Part shown: positions 1 to 8,901 of the stretch, one piece after another | Layout: each line of letters opens with the position of its first letter | Position numbering within the stretch: the first letter of the stretch is position 1 | DNA from: Gammaproteobacteria bacterium | GTDB lineage: Bacteria > Pseudomonadota > Gammaproteobacteria > UBA6429 > Thiohalophilaceae | Assembly: GCA_016194635.1 (NCBI GenBank) | Contig: JACQBC010000008.1 | Coordinates: 1-41,859, forward strand | DNA length: 41,859 nt | Direction of reading: 5' to 3' | Translations under genes and position numbers: made by a program | Notes under the pieces: generated by a model | What the model saw: the letters and a program-made list of their open reading frames with translations, nothing else | What the model was told of the DNA's origin: nothing | The model's database searches: none

Positions 1-571
<571 letters not shown>

Positions 572-858
572 AAATTTTTCAGTCAAATGAATGACTTAAA
601 ATTTTTGACAAAGAGCAATCCTAGTCAAAACGTAGTGCTTTGACAGAGTTGCTTACATCGATATTACTTGGCAAATCGCGCCAGTCGACGCAAGCACCCA
701 CTTGAATTACCTGATCAATTGTTAAAGAGCGATACCGAGGATAAACCATCGGGACAGACCGTAAATTGTAATATTTAAATCACCGGCCCGTCAAGCCCAG
801 AAGGGCAACCCCGCCGCGAAAATCTCTCAGGGCGAGGGTATTCACTACGAAGGCGCGC
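572..858 (-). promoter_or_regulatory. rRNA operon leader with boxA antitermination site
   Basis: The transcribed spacer between the rRNA promoter and 16S. On the minus strand, bases 730-720 read GCTCTTTAACA, matching the E. coli rrn boxA core (TGCTCTTTAACA), followed by AATTGATCAGG as in enterobacterial leaders. In E. coli, boxA recruits the NusB/NusE antitermination complex. The remainder is A/T-rich near the 16S start and should contain the upstream half of the 16S processing stem, which I cannot confirm because the downstream half is outside the window. Confidence 0.85.
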
Positions 859-886
859 ATTATACGTACTCGTCGCCTGGGGTCAA
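859..886 (-). promoter_or_regulatory. rRNA operon promoter
   Basis: Minus strand: -35 TTGACC (886-881), 16-base spacer, -10 TATAAT (864-859), then the GC-rich discriminator GCGCGCC. This resembles E. coli rrn P1 promoters, where a GC-rich discriminator gives stringent (ppGpp/DksA) control. The A/T-rich stretch just upstream (about 891-925) could be an UP element. Only one promoter is evident. Confidence 0.85.
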
Positions 887-959
887 GAGTGCATAGATAA
901 AATAATGAATAGATTTTCCTGTGGAGTTTAGATAACTACAGCCGCTCACTACCGTCAGC

Positions 960-1811
960 TTAATAATCCACCCCAAGCTCTTGCATTTTTTTCAGAACCA
1001 CGCGCAACGAATCGTAATCGCTGTCTTTTACACTCACCAGCGCCTTCACGCCAGGGGTCATGCTCTGTAATATCGCGGCGCCTTGCGGGTCTTTATGTAG
1101 AGCGAGTAAAATCATACGCAGCTTGCGTATCCGCGTTTGCGACAACTTACGGCTGGCAACAAACAAATGATCGGAAATCGGTGCGGAAGTGGCAATCGCG
1201 CGTAATCCACGTGCCGCATAACTATCATAAACATCTTCTTTTACCGCCCCCGCGTCAAAATCCCCTGCTAATACGCTGAGCGCAACGTTTACGTGATCAC
1301 CGATAAATTTATAGCCTGCCAATTGATCGACGGTTATACCTGCTTGCCACAACATGTAACGTGGTACTAAGTGACTCATGGTGGAGTGGGGTTCACCAAA
1401 CGCAAACTGTTTACCCTTGAGTTCTGCCAAATGCTGAATCGGGCTGTCGGTACGTATAAAAATTTTGCCATGAAATACCGGTTGATCACCAATCAGCTGG
1501 CGTGCCAATAAGGGATGGGGTCCATATTGTTCAGTGAGTTTGATGTAGGGGGATGGCCCGATATATGCGATATCGATCAGATCCTGACCTAAGGCATCGA
1601 TATGGGCTTGATAATCCTTCGCGATACGCAATGACACCGGTTCGCCCAGTTTTTCAGAGAGATAATTTATAAGTGGGGTAAACGCTTCGGTTAATTTGCT
1701 CGCGGGTTTGAACGGATGCACCCCTACCACCAAAGCCGCGGCAGCGGTCGCGTGCAACCCAAGCAGCAGCATCCCTAAGACAAACGGAAATAGCCGTGAC
1801 AGTACTTGCAT
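960..1811 (-). CDS. PhnD-like phosphate/phosphonate-type periplasmic binding protein
   Basis: Substrate-binding protein of the PhnD-like family (PBP2 type, PF12974), which usually delivers an oxyanion or phosphonate to an ABC importer or serves as the sensor part of a signalling protein. Seen: a hydrophobic signal peptide ending near ATAAAALVVG, then the family opening VGVHPFKPASKL, the IAYIGPSPYI segment and the KGKQFAFGEPHSTMSH hinge typical of PhnD proteins. The start is decided by the ribosome site: AAGGAG lies inside a longer reading frame (ATG at 1835), directly before two tandem ATGs at 1814 and 1811, and 1811 gives the better spacing. No permease or ATPase gene is adjacent, so the ligand and partner are unknown. 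It sits between the rRNA promoter and tyrS, all on the minus strand. Confidence 0.85.
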   Translation of the reverse strand: MQVLSRLFPFVLGMLLLGLHATAAAALVVGVHPFKPASKLTEAFTPLINYLSEKLGEPVSLRIAKDYQAHIDALGQDLIDIAYIGPSPYIKLTEQYGPHPLLARQLIGDQPVFHGKIFIRTDSPIQHLAELKGKQFAFGEPHSTMSHLVPRYMLWQAGITVDQLAGYKFIGDHVNVALSVLAGDFDAGAVKEDVYDSYAARGLRAIATSAPISDHLFVASRKLSQTRIRKLRMILLALHKDPQGAAILQSMTPGVKALVSVKDSDYDSLRVVLKKMQELGVDY

Positions 1812-1874
1812 CATCTTCTCCTTCTTCTCACTCATCCTAGCCGTGCAAATAACATAGCGGCAGTTTGGCGTTTA

Positions 1875-3089
1875 TTACGCCGTATCGGTTTGTACAATCA
1901 CCTTGGCAAAACGCCGTTTTCCCACCTGAAATACACCGGCGCTACCTGCGTGTATCATAAGTTTAGTATCAGTAACCCTATTACCATCCAAATACACGCC
2001 ACCTTGCTTGATTAATTGCATGGCCTTGGAAGTACTTTCGACCAATTGGGCCTCTTTCAAAAGATTCGTAATAGGCAGCTTACCGTCTTTAGCAACCAGT
2101 TTGATTTCGGGGATATCCGTGGGGATCTGATGTTCGCGGTGGCGGGCAATAAAATTTCGCAGCGCCATGTCGGCCGCGCTTAGTCCGCCGTGAAACCGGC
2201 CGACAATTTCTCTTGCGAGTTCAAATTTGATATCGCGCGGATTCGCGCCCGCGCCAACACTATGTTTTAAAATTGCGATCTGGTTGGAGGATTTAAACGA
2301 AAGCAACTCGAAATAGCGCCACATCAAATCGTCGGAGATCGACATAACCTTGCCAAACATGTCATCCGGCGTATCATTGACACCAATGTAATTATTCAGC
2401 GATTTTGACATTTTGCTTACCCCATCAAGCCCTTCTAAAATCGGCATGGTCAACACCACTTGCGGCTCTTGCCCATGGTGTTTCTGTAATTCACGGCCGA
2501 CCAATAAATTAAATTTCTGATCGGTCCCCCCCAGTTCCACGTCGGCACGCATCGCCACCGAGTCATACCCTTGAATCAAGGGATAGAGAAATTCATGAAT
2601 CGCAATCGCCTGACCGCTACTGTACCGTTTATGGAAATCATCGCGCTCCAGCATACGTGCCACAGTGTGTTTGGCCGCCAGCTGCACCAACTCGGCGGCA
2701 TTCATCTGCTGCATCCAACTGGAATTGAACAGCACCTGGGTTTTAGTAGGATCAAGGATTTTGAAAATTTGTTGTTCATAGGTACGGGCGTTATCGATCA
2801 CTTGCTCGCGCGTGAGCGGCGGACGCGTAGCGCTCTTGCCGGTGGGATCGCCAATCATCCCGGTAAAATCACCGATCAGAAATAACACCTCGTGGCCCAA
2901 GTCCTGAAATTGACGTAATTTATTGATCAGGACGGTATGACCCAGATGCAGGTCGGGGGCGGTTGGATCAAAGCCCGCTTTAATCCGCAGGGGTTTACCG
3001 CGTTTGAGTTTTTCGAGTAATTCTGGTTCTGTCAGTAGCTCATCGCAACCGCGTTTAATCAGTGCCAGTTGCGCCTGTACATCGTTCAT
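1875..3089 (-). CDS. tyrS: tyrosyl-tRNA synthetase
   Basis: Cytoplasmic class I aminoacyl-tRNA synthetase that charges tRNA-Tyr with tyrosine. Seen, numbering from the chosen start: the HIGH-type motif HLGH at 48-51, the KMSKS loop at 226-230, the substrate-pocket signature [18 protein letters not shown] near 174-191, and a C-terminal S4-like RNA-binding domain with the [10 protein letters not shown] motif. The protein is 404 residues, a normal length. I chose ATG 3089 because GGAGGAGGG lies just upstream on the minus strand; a longer frame to 3158 has no such site and adds residues not expected in the family. It is divergent from the M23 peptidase gene, a common gammaproteobacterial arrangement with anmK. 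Confidence 0.95.
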   Translation of the reverse strand: MNDVQAQLALIKRGCDELLTEPELLEKLKRGKPLRIKAGFDPTAPDLHLGHTVLINKLRQFQDLGHEVLFLIGDFTGMIGDPTGKSATRPPLTREQVIDNARTYEQQIFKILDPTKTQVLFNSSWMQQMNAAELVQLAAKHTVARMLERDDFHKRYSSGQAIAIHEFLYPLIQGYDSVAMRADVELGGTDQKFNLLVGRELQKHHGQEPQVVLTMPILEGLDGVSKMSKSLNNYIGVNDTPDDMFGKVMSISDDLMWRYFELLSFKSSNQIAILKHSVGAGANPRDIKFELAREIVGRFHGGLSAADMALRNFIARHREHQIPTDIPEIKLVAKDGKLPITNLLKEAQLVESTSKAMQLIKQGGVYLDGNRVTDTKLMIHAGSAGVFQVGKRRFAKVIVQTDTA

Positions 3090-3169
3090 TCCAACCCTCC
3101 TCCATCGCGAACCGCTAATGTAGCACAGGCCTCCGCTGTGAATACCGGCTATAAGCATTACAGAAATGT

Positions 3170-3198
3170 TTGACCGCGCCTGGATTTTTAGTTATCTT
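3170..3198 (+). promoter_or_regulatory. candidate sigma-70 promoter of the M23 peptidase gene
   Basis: TTGACC (3170-3175), 17-base spacer, TATCTT (3193-3198). Transcription would begin near 3205, only about two bases before the ATG at 3207. No Shine-Dalgarno sequence precedes that ATG, so the message may be leaderless or nearly so. Confidence 0.5.
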
Positions 3199-3206
3199 AA
3201 ATTCAT

Positions 3207-4610
3207 ATGAAAAAAAATCCCGGCAATTCACGGCATTACAAACCTTTCTTCACAAGAGATTATAAGTCTGTTACCGCCCCTATCCCCCGCCCACGGCGTC
3301 TCCAACGTGGGCATTTAATCTTGATGGCCGCCGCTGTGGCCGTGGTGGGCAGCTTGTTGAGCTTTTTCTCCCTCGATGCGAGTGCCTACCGGCGATCATC
3401 GCTGACGGATACCACGACACCTGTTGACAGCGCGTTGCCCCCCCCGCTCGTGCAAACCCCGCCTGCCGCGGTACCTCAAACGAACGTGATACAGGCAGCG
3501 GAGCACGACTGGATCAATGAAACCGTCGGCGCGGGGGATTCGATGGCGAAGATCTTCGCTCGGCTGGGTTTAACACCGGCGCAACTGCACACCTTGATGC
3601 AGCAACCCGAGGCGCATGACTACTTGCGCCAGCTGCACCCTGGACAGCAACTCAAGTTATTAGTGAACCAGGATCAGTCCGTACAGGCATTGGTGCTGGC
3701 TATCAATCGGTTTGACAGCTTTGCCCTGCAGCGCAACGGCAGTGATTATATTGCCTCAAGCCATCATCGCAACGTGGAGACCCGGATCAATCACGCGGTT
3801 GCAACCATCGACAGCTCATTATATGAAACCGGGCAACGCGCGGGAATGAGCGATGCCTTAATTATGGAATTGGCGAACACCTTCGGTTGGGACATCGACT
3901 TCGCCTTGGACCTACGCAACGGCGACCATTTTGCCGTGGTTTTTGAAGAGCATTTTCTCGATGGCGAAAAAATTGATCAAGGTCCAATTCTAGCCGCCGA
4001 ATTTGTCTCACAAGGTCAAGTCTATCGGGCCGTGCGTTATACCGATGCAGATGGCAATAGCAATTACTACACCCCGGAAGGTATTTCAATGCGCAAAGCC
4101 TTCTTGCGCACCCCGGTGGATTTTCGCCGGATCAGTTCGCGCTTTGGCAATCGACATCATCCGATCTTAAACAAAATGCGCCTGCACAAGGGCGTGGATT
4201 ATTCCGCCCCGGTGGGGACCCCCATTCGCGCCGCGGGTGACGGCAAAATTATCTTCAAAGGAACCAAGGGTGGGTACGGGCGCACGATCATAATCCAACA
4301 CGGCGGCACTTACAGCACTTTATACGCGCATATGTCGGCGTATAAAAAGGGGATTAACAGCGGCAGCCACGTGCGCCAAGGTCAAGTGATCGGTTATGTC
4401 GGCAGTTCGGGGTTAGCGACCGGACCGCATTTACATTATGAATTTCGCGTCAACGGCGTGCACCGTAACCCCCTGACGGTAAAATTGCCGAACGCCGAAC
4501 CGATCCCCGAAAAATACCTGGCCGCATTCTTGCAACAAACCCAACCTATCCTGGCCTCACTGGACGCAATTAAACAACAAACCAGTGTAGCGCTGCATAA
4601 CCCCCAATAA
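3207..4610 (+). CDS. M23 family peptidoglycan DD-metalloendopeptidase (MepM/YebA-like)
   Basis: Inner-membrane-anchored zinc peptidase that cuts peptide cross-links in peptidoglycan. Seen: basic cytoplasmic N-terminus, one membrane segment (about 34-54), a Pro-rich linker (about 68-95), a LysM/OapA-like region (about 100-160), a middle domain, then the M23 (LytM) domain (about 305-425) with the zinc ligands H327 and D331 in LHKGVDY and the catalytic GPHLHYEFR motif (H408, H410). All key residues are present, so it should be active rather than a degenerate NlpD/EnvC-type activator. 467 residues is typical. It is 21 bp upstream of anmK on the same strand, which fits joint work in cell-wall turnover: this enzyme releases wall fragments and AnmK recycles the sugar. 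Confidence 0.93.
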   Translation: MKKNPGNSRHYKPFFTRDYKSVTAPIPRPRRLQRGHLILMAAAVAVVGSLLSFFSLDASAYRRSSLTDTTTPVDSALPPPLVQTPPAAVPQTNVIQAAEHDWINETVGAGDSMAKIFARLGLTPAQLHTLMQQPEAHDYLRQLHPGQQLKLLVNQDQSVQALVLAINRFDSFALQRNGSDYIASSHHRNVETRINHAVATIDSSLYETGQRAGMSDALIMELANTFGWDIDFALDLRNGDHFAVVFEEHFLDGEKIDQGPILAAEFVSQGQVYRAVRYTDADGNSNYYTPEGISMRKAFLRTPVDFRRISSRFGNRHHPILNKMRLHKGVDYSAPVGTPIRAAGDGKIIFKGTKGGYGRTIIIQHGGTYSTLYAHMSAYKKGINSGSHVRQGQVIGYVGSSGLATGPHLHYEFRVNGVHRNPLTVKLPNAEPIPEKYLAAFLQQTQPILASLDAIKQQTSVALHNPQ

Positions 4611-4631
4611 CTCGCGCGAGCTCCCCGTCCC

Positions 4632-5741
4632 ATGCCGGACATTTATATTGGATTAATGTCGGGCACCAGCATGGATGCCGTCGATGCGGTGGTGGTTCAA
4701 TTGAGCGAATCTCGGCCGCAACTATTAGCCACGTATAGCGAGCCGTTACCCGCCGCCCTGCATACACAATTATTATTGCTTGCGCAAGGTCAACCGCATA
4801 CGTTCAGCGAGCTGGTACGTGCCGATGTGCAACTGGGAAAATTCTTCGCGCATGCCGCGCTACGCGTCCTGCACTACGCCAAACTCGACCCCGGGGATAT
4901 TCATGCCATCGGCAGCCATGGGCAGACCGTCTGGCATATCAGCGCGGGGGAAGAACGCAGCTCGCTGCAAATCGCCGATCCAAACATCATCGCTGAAATA
5001 ACCGGTATCACCACCGTGGCGGATTTTCGACGCCGCGATATCGCCGCGGGTGGGCAGGGCGCGCCCTTGGTTCCGGCCTTTCACGCCGCGTGTTTCCATT
5101 CCACGCAGGAAGAACGCGTCGTGCTAAATATAGGTGGCATCGCCAATATCACTATCCTGTCAAAGGCGCGTGACACGAATCTGCTTGGGTTTGATACCGG
5201 GCCGGGCAATACCCTGTTGGATATCTGGGCGCAAGAACACCAGCGCGGTCACTACGACAACAATGGGGAGTTCGCGCGCAACGGCCGGATCATCCCCAGT
5301 AGCTTGGAGAAATTACTTGCCGATGGTTACTTTCGTTTACCGCCACCCAAAAGCACCGGCCGTGAATATTTTAATCGCCAGTGGTTACACCAGCAGATCA
5401 AAAACCTGGCGGGATTTGCCCCGGCGGATATTCAAGCCACATTGTGTGAACTGACGGCAATATCGATCACCCAGGCCATTGAGAAATATGCTCCAACCAC
5501 CCAACGGGTTTTGGTGTGTGGGGGCGGGGTCAACAATACGTATTTGTTGCAACGGCTACAACATGGCTTGGCGGATATCCCCATAGAACCCACCACCGCT
5601 TATGGGGTTGATCCCAAGTGGGTTGAGGCAATTGCCTTTGCCTGGTTGGCGAAACAAACCTTGGCGCGGCAACCGGGAAATTTACCCAGCGTCACCGGAG
5701 CGCGTCGCCCGGTGATCCTGGGTGCCGTCTATTATCATTAA
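4632..5741 (+). CDS. anmK: anhydro-N-acetylmuramic acid kinase
   Basis: Converts 1,6-anhydro-N-acetylmuramic acid plus ATP to MurNAc-6-phosphate in the cytoplasm, the first committed step in recycling the MurNAc part of peptidoglycan. Seen: N-terminal GLMSGTSMDAVDAVV phosphate-binding loop, the GSHGQTVWH segment, GFDTGPGN, and the LVCGGGVNN motif near the C-terminus. 369 residues is the normal length. ATG 4632 matches the family N-terminus. It follows the M23 peptidase gene and ends 12 bp before the convergent nasA stop codon, leaving no room for a conventional terminator between them. Confidence 0.96.
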   Translation: MPDIYIGLMSGTSMDAVDAVVVQLSESRPQLLATYSEPLPAALHTQLLLLAQGQPHTFSELVRADVQLGKFFAHAALRVLHYAKLDPGDIHAIGSHGQTVWHISAGEERSSLQIADPNIIAEITGITTVADFRRRDIAAGGQGAPLVPAFHAACFHSTQEERVVLNIGGIANITILSKARDTNLLGFDTGPGNTLLDIWAQEHQRGHYDNNGEFARNGRIIPSSLEKLLADGYFRLPPPKSTGREYFNRQWLHQQIKNLAGFAPADIQATLCELTAISITQAIEKYAPTTQRVLVCGGGVNNTYLLQRLQHGLADIPIEPTTAYGVDPKWVEAIAFAWLAKQTLARQPGNLPSVTGARRPVILGAVYYH

Positions 5742-5753
5742 CGCGGTCTGAGT

Positions 5754-8435
5754 TTAAGCCTGCAGTGCGTCGGCCTGCGGCTTGGTTAAACATCGCTGCA
5801 ACTCCGGAATACAAGAACCACAATTTGTCCCTGCGCGTAATACCCGACCGATCGCTTCAACACTGGTTAACCCCTGCTGGGTAATCGCGTGGGTGATTTG
5901 ATGTATCCCCACCTGGAAACAAGCGCACACAATGGCACCGGGATCGATCATGGCCTTCGCGGGCTTACCGGTTAAAATGCCTAAGCGTTCTTGATCGGAA
6001 AGCACATCTTTGACAAACAAACTCTCCAGCCAACCACGTTCGGGGAGCAACAAGGTGGGTGCCACAAACAAACAACTCTCCACCCGGTTGTGTTGCATAC
6101 GCGCCGCACGATACCGTTTGGCGCCGCGATCATGGTACTCAATCCAATTTATTCCCGGGTCAGGGCAACACAATAATCGCCGTGCCCATGCCTCCCACTG
6201 CGCTGGCAAGGTCTTGCCCGCTAATTGATAACGCCAAAAACCATCGCCACGGCTCAATGCCCAATAGTCCACTTCCTGCATCGCCAGCTGCCGTCGGCTT
6301 AGCAAAAATCCGTGCCAGGCGACCACAAACGGTTGTACCTTCACCGGGGTGTGTTTGAACTCCGGTTGCCCGGAAATAGGATCAACAACGGGATTAATAA
6401 CCGCATCGGCATACCCATGTTGGGTAAACTGGTCGTTCCAGTGCATGGGCAAAAATACTTCCCCTCTGCGCTGATCGTCACTGATACGTACCCGGGTAAT
6501 CGCGTCACCCCACTGGCTGACCACCTGCGCTAAACCACCGTCAACCAGGGCAGCTTGGGCAGCATCGTGTGGATGGATCCATAATAGGGGTTCGTTGATA
6601 TGCGAGGATAATTTGGCGGATTTACCGGTGCGTGTCATGGTATGCCATTGATCACGGATCCGCCCACTGTTCAAACACAAGGGAAACTGTGCGCTGGTCG
6701 GGATTGCCGGGGGTTTGACCTCCACTGCAATAAATTTGGCCTTGCCCGAGGCTGTAAAAAATCGCCCGTCGGTAAACATCCGTTTGGTCCCCATGGGATG
6801 AGCCACGGTAATCGGCCACTGGGTCGGGATCAGTTCATGAAAAGCCTCATCGCTGAGCGCCGCCCAAGCACTAATATCAAAATCTCGGCTGCCCTGATTT
6901 TCGAGCCCGGATAAGGCCGCGTGTTCACGAAACACCTCGACCGCGCTCGTATAGTCAAATTGCGGCGCGTAACCCATACGTTTGGCGACTTCGCTGAGGA
7001 TCCACCAGTCGGGTTTGGACTCACCTGCGGCGGGCAAAAATGCCCGTTGCCGTGAGATACGCCGCTCAGAATTGGTCACGCTGCCGTCTTTCTCGCCCCA
7101 CGCCTGGGCGGGTAAACGCACATGGGCAAAACCCATCGTGTCGGTGTTAGCGATACAATCCGACACCACCACAAATTCACAACGGCGTAATGCTGCACGA
7201 ACCTGGTCCGCTGCGGGCAAACTCACCACGGGGTTGGTGGCCATAATCCACACGGCCTTGATTTCACCCCTGCCAATGGCCTCAAACATTTGTACCGCCT
7301 TGTGTCCGGCGCGATCGGCAATCCGCGGGGCTTGCCAAAATTGCTGTACCCGTGGCCGCAAGTGGGCGTTTTCAATTTCGATATGGGCGGCAAGCTGATT
7401 GGCCAAACCACCGACCTCGCGCCCGCCCATGGCATTGGGTTGACCGGTAAACGAAAACGGTCCCATGCCGGGGCGGCCAAGACGCCCCGTCAACAAATGA
7501 CAATTGATAATGCTATTGACTTTGTCGGTACCAAACGACCATTGATTCACACCTTGTGAATACACCGTCACCACCCGCTCGGTCGCGGCGAACCAGCGGT
7601 AAAAAGCCTCCACGGTATCGCTCGCGACACCACACCAGCGACTTACGGTTTGTATATCGGGAAGTTGCCGACGCGCCTGTTGTAGAACGGCATCCAAGCC
7701 TTCCGTATGATGGCTCACAAAGGTGTCATTGCTTTCGTCATGCGCAGCCAGATAGACCAACAGGCCATTAAACAAAGCGGTATCGCTGCCAGCCTTGATG
7801 GCCAAATGCATATCGGCCAATTCACAGGTATCGGTGCGGCGCGGATCAACCACCACCACCCGCAGGTCGGGATTGTCTTGTTTGGCCTTGCTGATACGTT
7901 GATACAAAACAGGATGACACCAAGCGGTATTAGAGCCTACCAATACGATAAGCTTGGCCCGCTCTAAATCTTCGTAGCTGCAAGGAACGGTATCACTGCC
8001 GAAAGCACGTTTATGCCCGGCCACCGAGGAGGCCATGCATAAACGTGAATTGGTATCGATGTTGGCGCTGCCAATAAACCCTTTCATGAGTTTGTTCGCC
8101 ACGTAATAATCTTCGGTCAACAACTGGCCGCTGACATAAAATGCCACGGCGTCCGGGCCATGTTGTTCAATGATCTGGCTAAAACGTTTAGCGATATGCT
8201 CCAGCGCGGCTGGCCAATTCACGCTTTGGCCATCGACTTGCGGGACTAGCTGGCGTCCTTCCAACGAAACGGTATCACCCAGCGCCGCTCCCTTGGAACA
8301 CAAACGCCCAAAATTCGCCGGATGATCGGGATCACCTTTGATCTGCACGCTGCCATCGGTCGCGACACTGGCGATCACGCCACAGCCCACCCCGCAATAC
8401 GGGCAGGTAGTCTTGACTGAGTTAACCGCTGTCAC
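5754..8435 (-). CDS. nasA: assimilatory nitrate reductase, catalytic subunit
   Basis: Cytoplasmic molybdenum enzyme that reduces nitrate to nitrite for nitrogen assimilation. Seen: N-terminal [4Fe-4S] motif with C11, C14, C18 and C46; the molybdenum-ligand Cys at about 133 in RLCMASSVAGH; molybdopterin-binding motifs such as VYSQGVNQ and FTGQPNAMGGREVGG; and a C-terminal molybdopterin dinucleotide domain. A BFD-like [2Fe-2S] domain is fused at the extreme C-terminus (CACF ... CGSC, about 840-880), as in NasA proteins that take electrons directly from an NAD(P)H or ferredoxin partner. Translation starts at a GTG, 8 bases after the nirD stop, with no clear ribosome site, so it is probably coupled to nirD. 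Last gene of the nirB-nirD-nasA operon. Confidence 0.95.
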   Translation of the reverse strand: MTAVNSVKTTCPYCGVGCGVIASVATDGSVQIKGDPDHPANFGRLCSKGAALGDTVSLEGRQLVPQVDGQSVNWPAALEHIAKRFSQIIEQHGPDAVAFYVSGQLLTEDYYVANKLMKGFIGSANIDTNSRLCMASSVAGHKRAFGSDTVPCSYEDLERAKLIVLVGSNTAWCHPVLYQRISKAKQDNPDLRVVVVDPRRTDTCELADMHLAIKAGSDTALFNGLLVYLAAHDESNDTFVSHHTEGLDAVLQQARRQLPDIQTVSRWCGVASDTVEAFYRWFAATERVVTVYSQGVNQWSFGTDKVNSIINCHLLTGRLGRPGMGPFSFTGQPNAMGGREVGGLANQLAAHIEIENAHLRPRVQQFWQAPRIADRAGHKAVQMFEAIGRGEIKAVWIMATNPVVSLPAADQVRAALRRCEFVVVSDCIANTDTMGFAHVRLPAQAWGEKDGSVTNSERRISRQRAFLPAAGESKPDWWILSEVAKRMGYAPQFDYTSAVEVFREHAALSGLENQGSRDFDISAWAALSDEAFHELIPTQWPITVAHPMGTKRMFTDGRFFTASGKAKFIAVEVKPPAIPTSAQFPLCLNSGRIRDQWHTMTRTGKSAKLSSHINEPLLWIHPHDAAQAALVDGGLAQVVSQWGDAITRVRISDDQRRGEVFLPMHWNDQFTQHGYADAVINPVVDPISGQPEFKHTPVKVQPFVVAWHGFLLSRRQLAMQEVDYWALSRGDGFWRYQLAGKTLPAQWEAWARRLLCCPDPGINWIEYHDRGAKRYRAARMQHNRVESCLFVAPTLLLPERGWLESLFVKDVLSDQERLGILTGKPAKAMIDPGAIVCACFQVGIHQITHAITQQGLTSVEAIGRVLRAGTNCGSCIPELQRCLTKPQADALQA

Positions 8436-8443
8436 GACACGCG

Positions 8444-8797
8444 CTACAGTTTCGGACAGCCTTCATTGGAGATAAGGGACAGGTAGAGTTTATCTCCTTC
8501 GACACGCACCGGATAACTCGCGGCGCAACCTTCGTCGGGCGCGACGGCATGGCCAGTGTCGAGGTGAATCTTCCAATCGTGTAATGGACAGGCCACGCGC
8601 TTACCGTGCACGATACCTTGCGACAGCGGACCGCCTTTGTGGGGGCACTTATCGCGTAACGCAAATACCTCATCGTCCGCGGTACGAAACACGGCGATGT
8701 CTCCTTGTTGGGTACGCACTACCCGCGCGCCTTGCCGTGGAATATCACTGAGTGTGCCGATCGCAATCCAATCGATTTGTTTCATTGTGGCTGCCAT
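8444..8797 (-). CDS. nirD: nitrite reductase (NADH) small subunit, Rieske type
   Basis: Small partner of NirB in the cytoplasmic siroheme nitrite reductase that makes ammonium from nitrite. The 117-residue protein is a single Rieske-like fold with both ligand motifs intact, CPHKGG and CPLHDW, so it can hold a [2Fe-2S] cluster; NirD of enteric bacteria has lost these ligands. ATG 8797 follows GAGG with suitable spacing. The 104-bp gap to the nirB stop carries a GC-rich inverted repeat (CCCCGC at 8850, GCGGGG at 8883) that may tune the nirB/nirD transcript ratio; this is a weak inference. Confidence 0.93.
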   Translation of the reverse strand: MAATMKQIDWIAIGTLSDIPRQGARVVRTQQGDIAVFRTADDEVFALRDKCPHKGGPLSQGIVHGKRVACPLHDWKIHLDTGHAVAPDEGCAASYPVRVEGDKLYLSLISNEGCPKL

Positions 8798-8901
8798 GCT
8801 GTAATCCTCTAAATACCGCTATACCTTCCCCCCACCCGCGTCGTTAACACCCCGCCTCCGCTCCCTGGGGCAGAGGGTCGGTGCGGGGCTAAGGTAAAAA
8901 A

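Noticed and set aside
1812-1835. PhnD-like protein starting at ATG 1835
   Set aside because: The only good ribosome site (AAGGAG) lies inside that extension, just before the tandem ATGs at 1814 and 1811.
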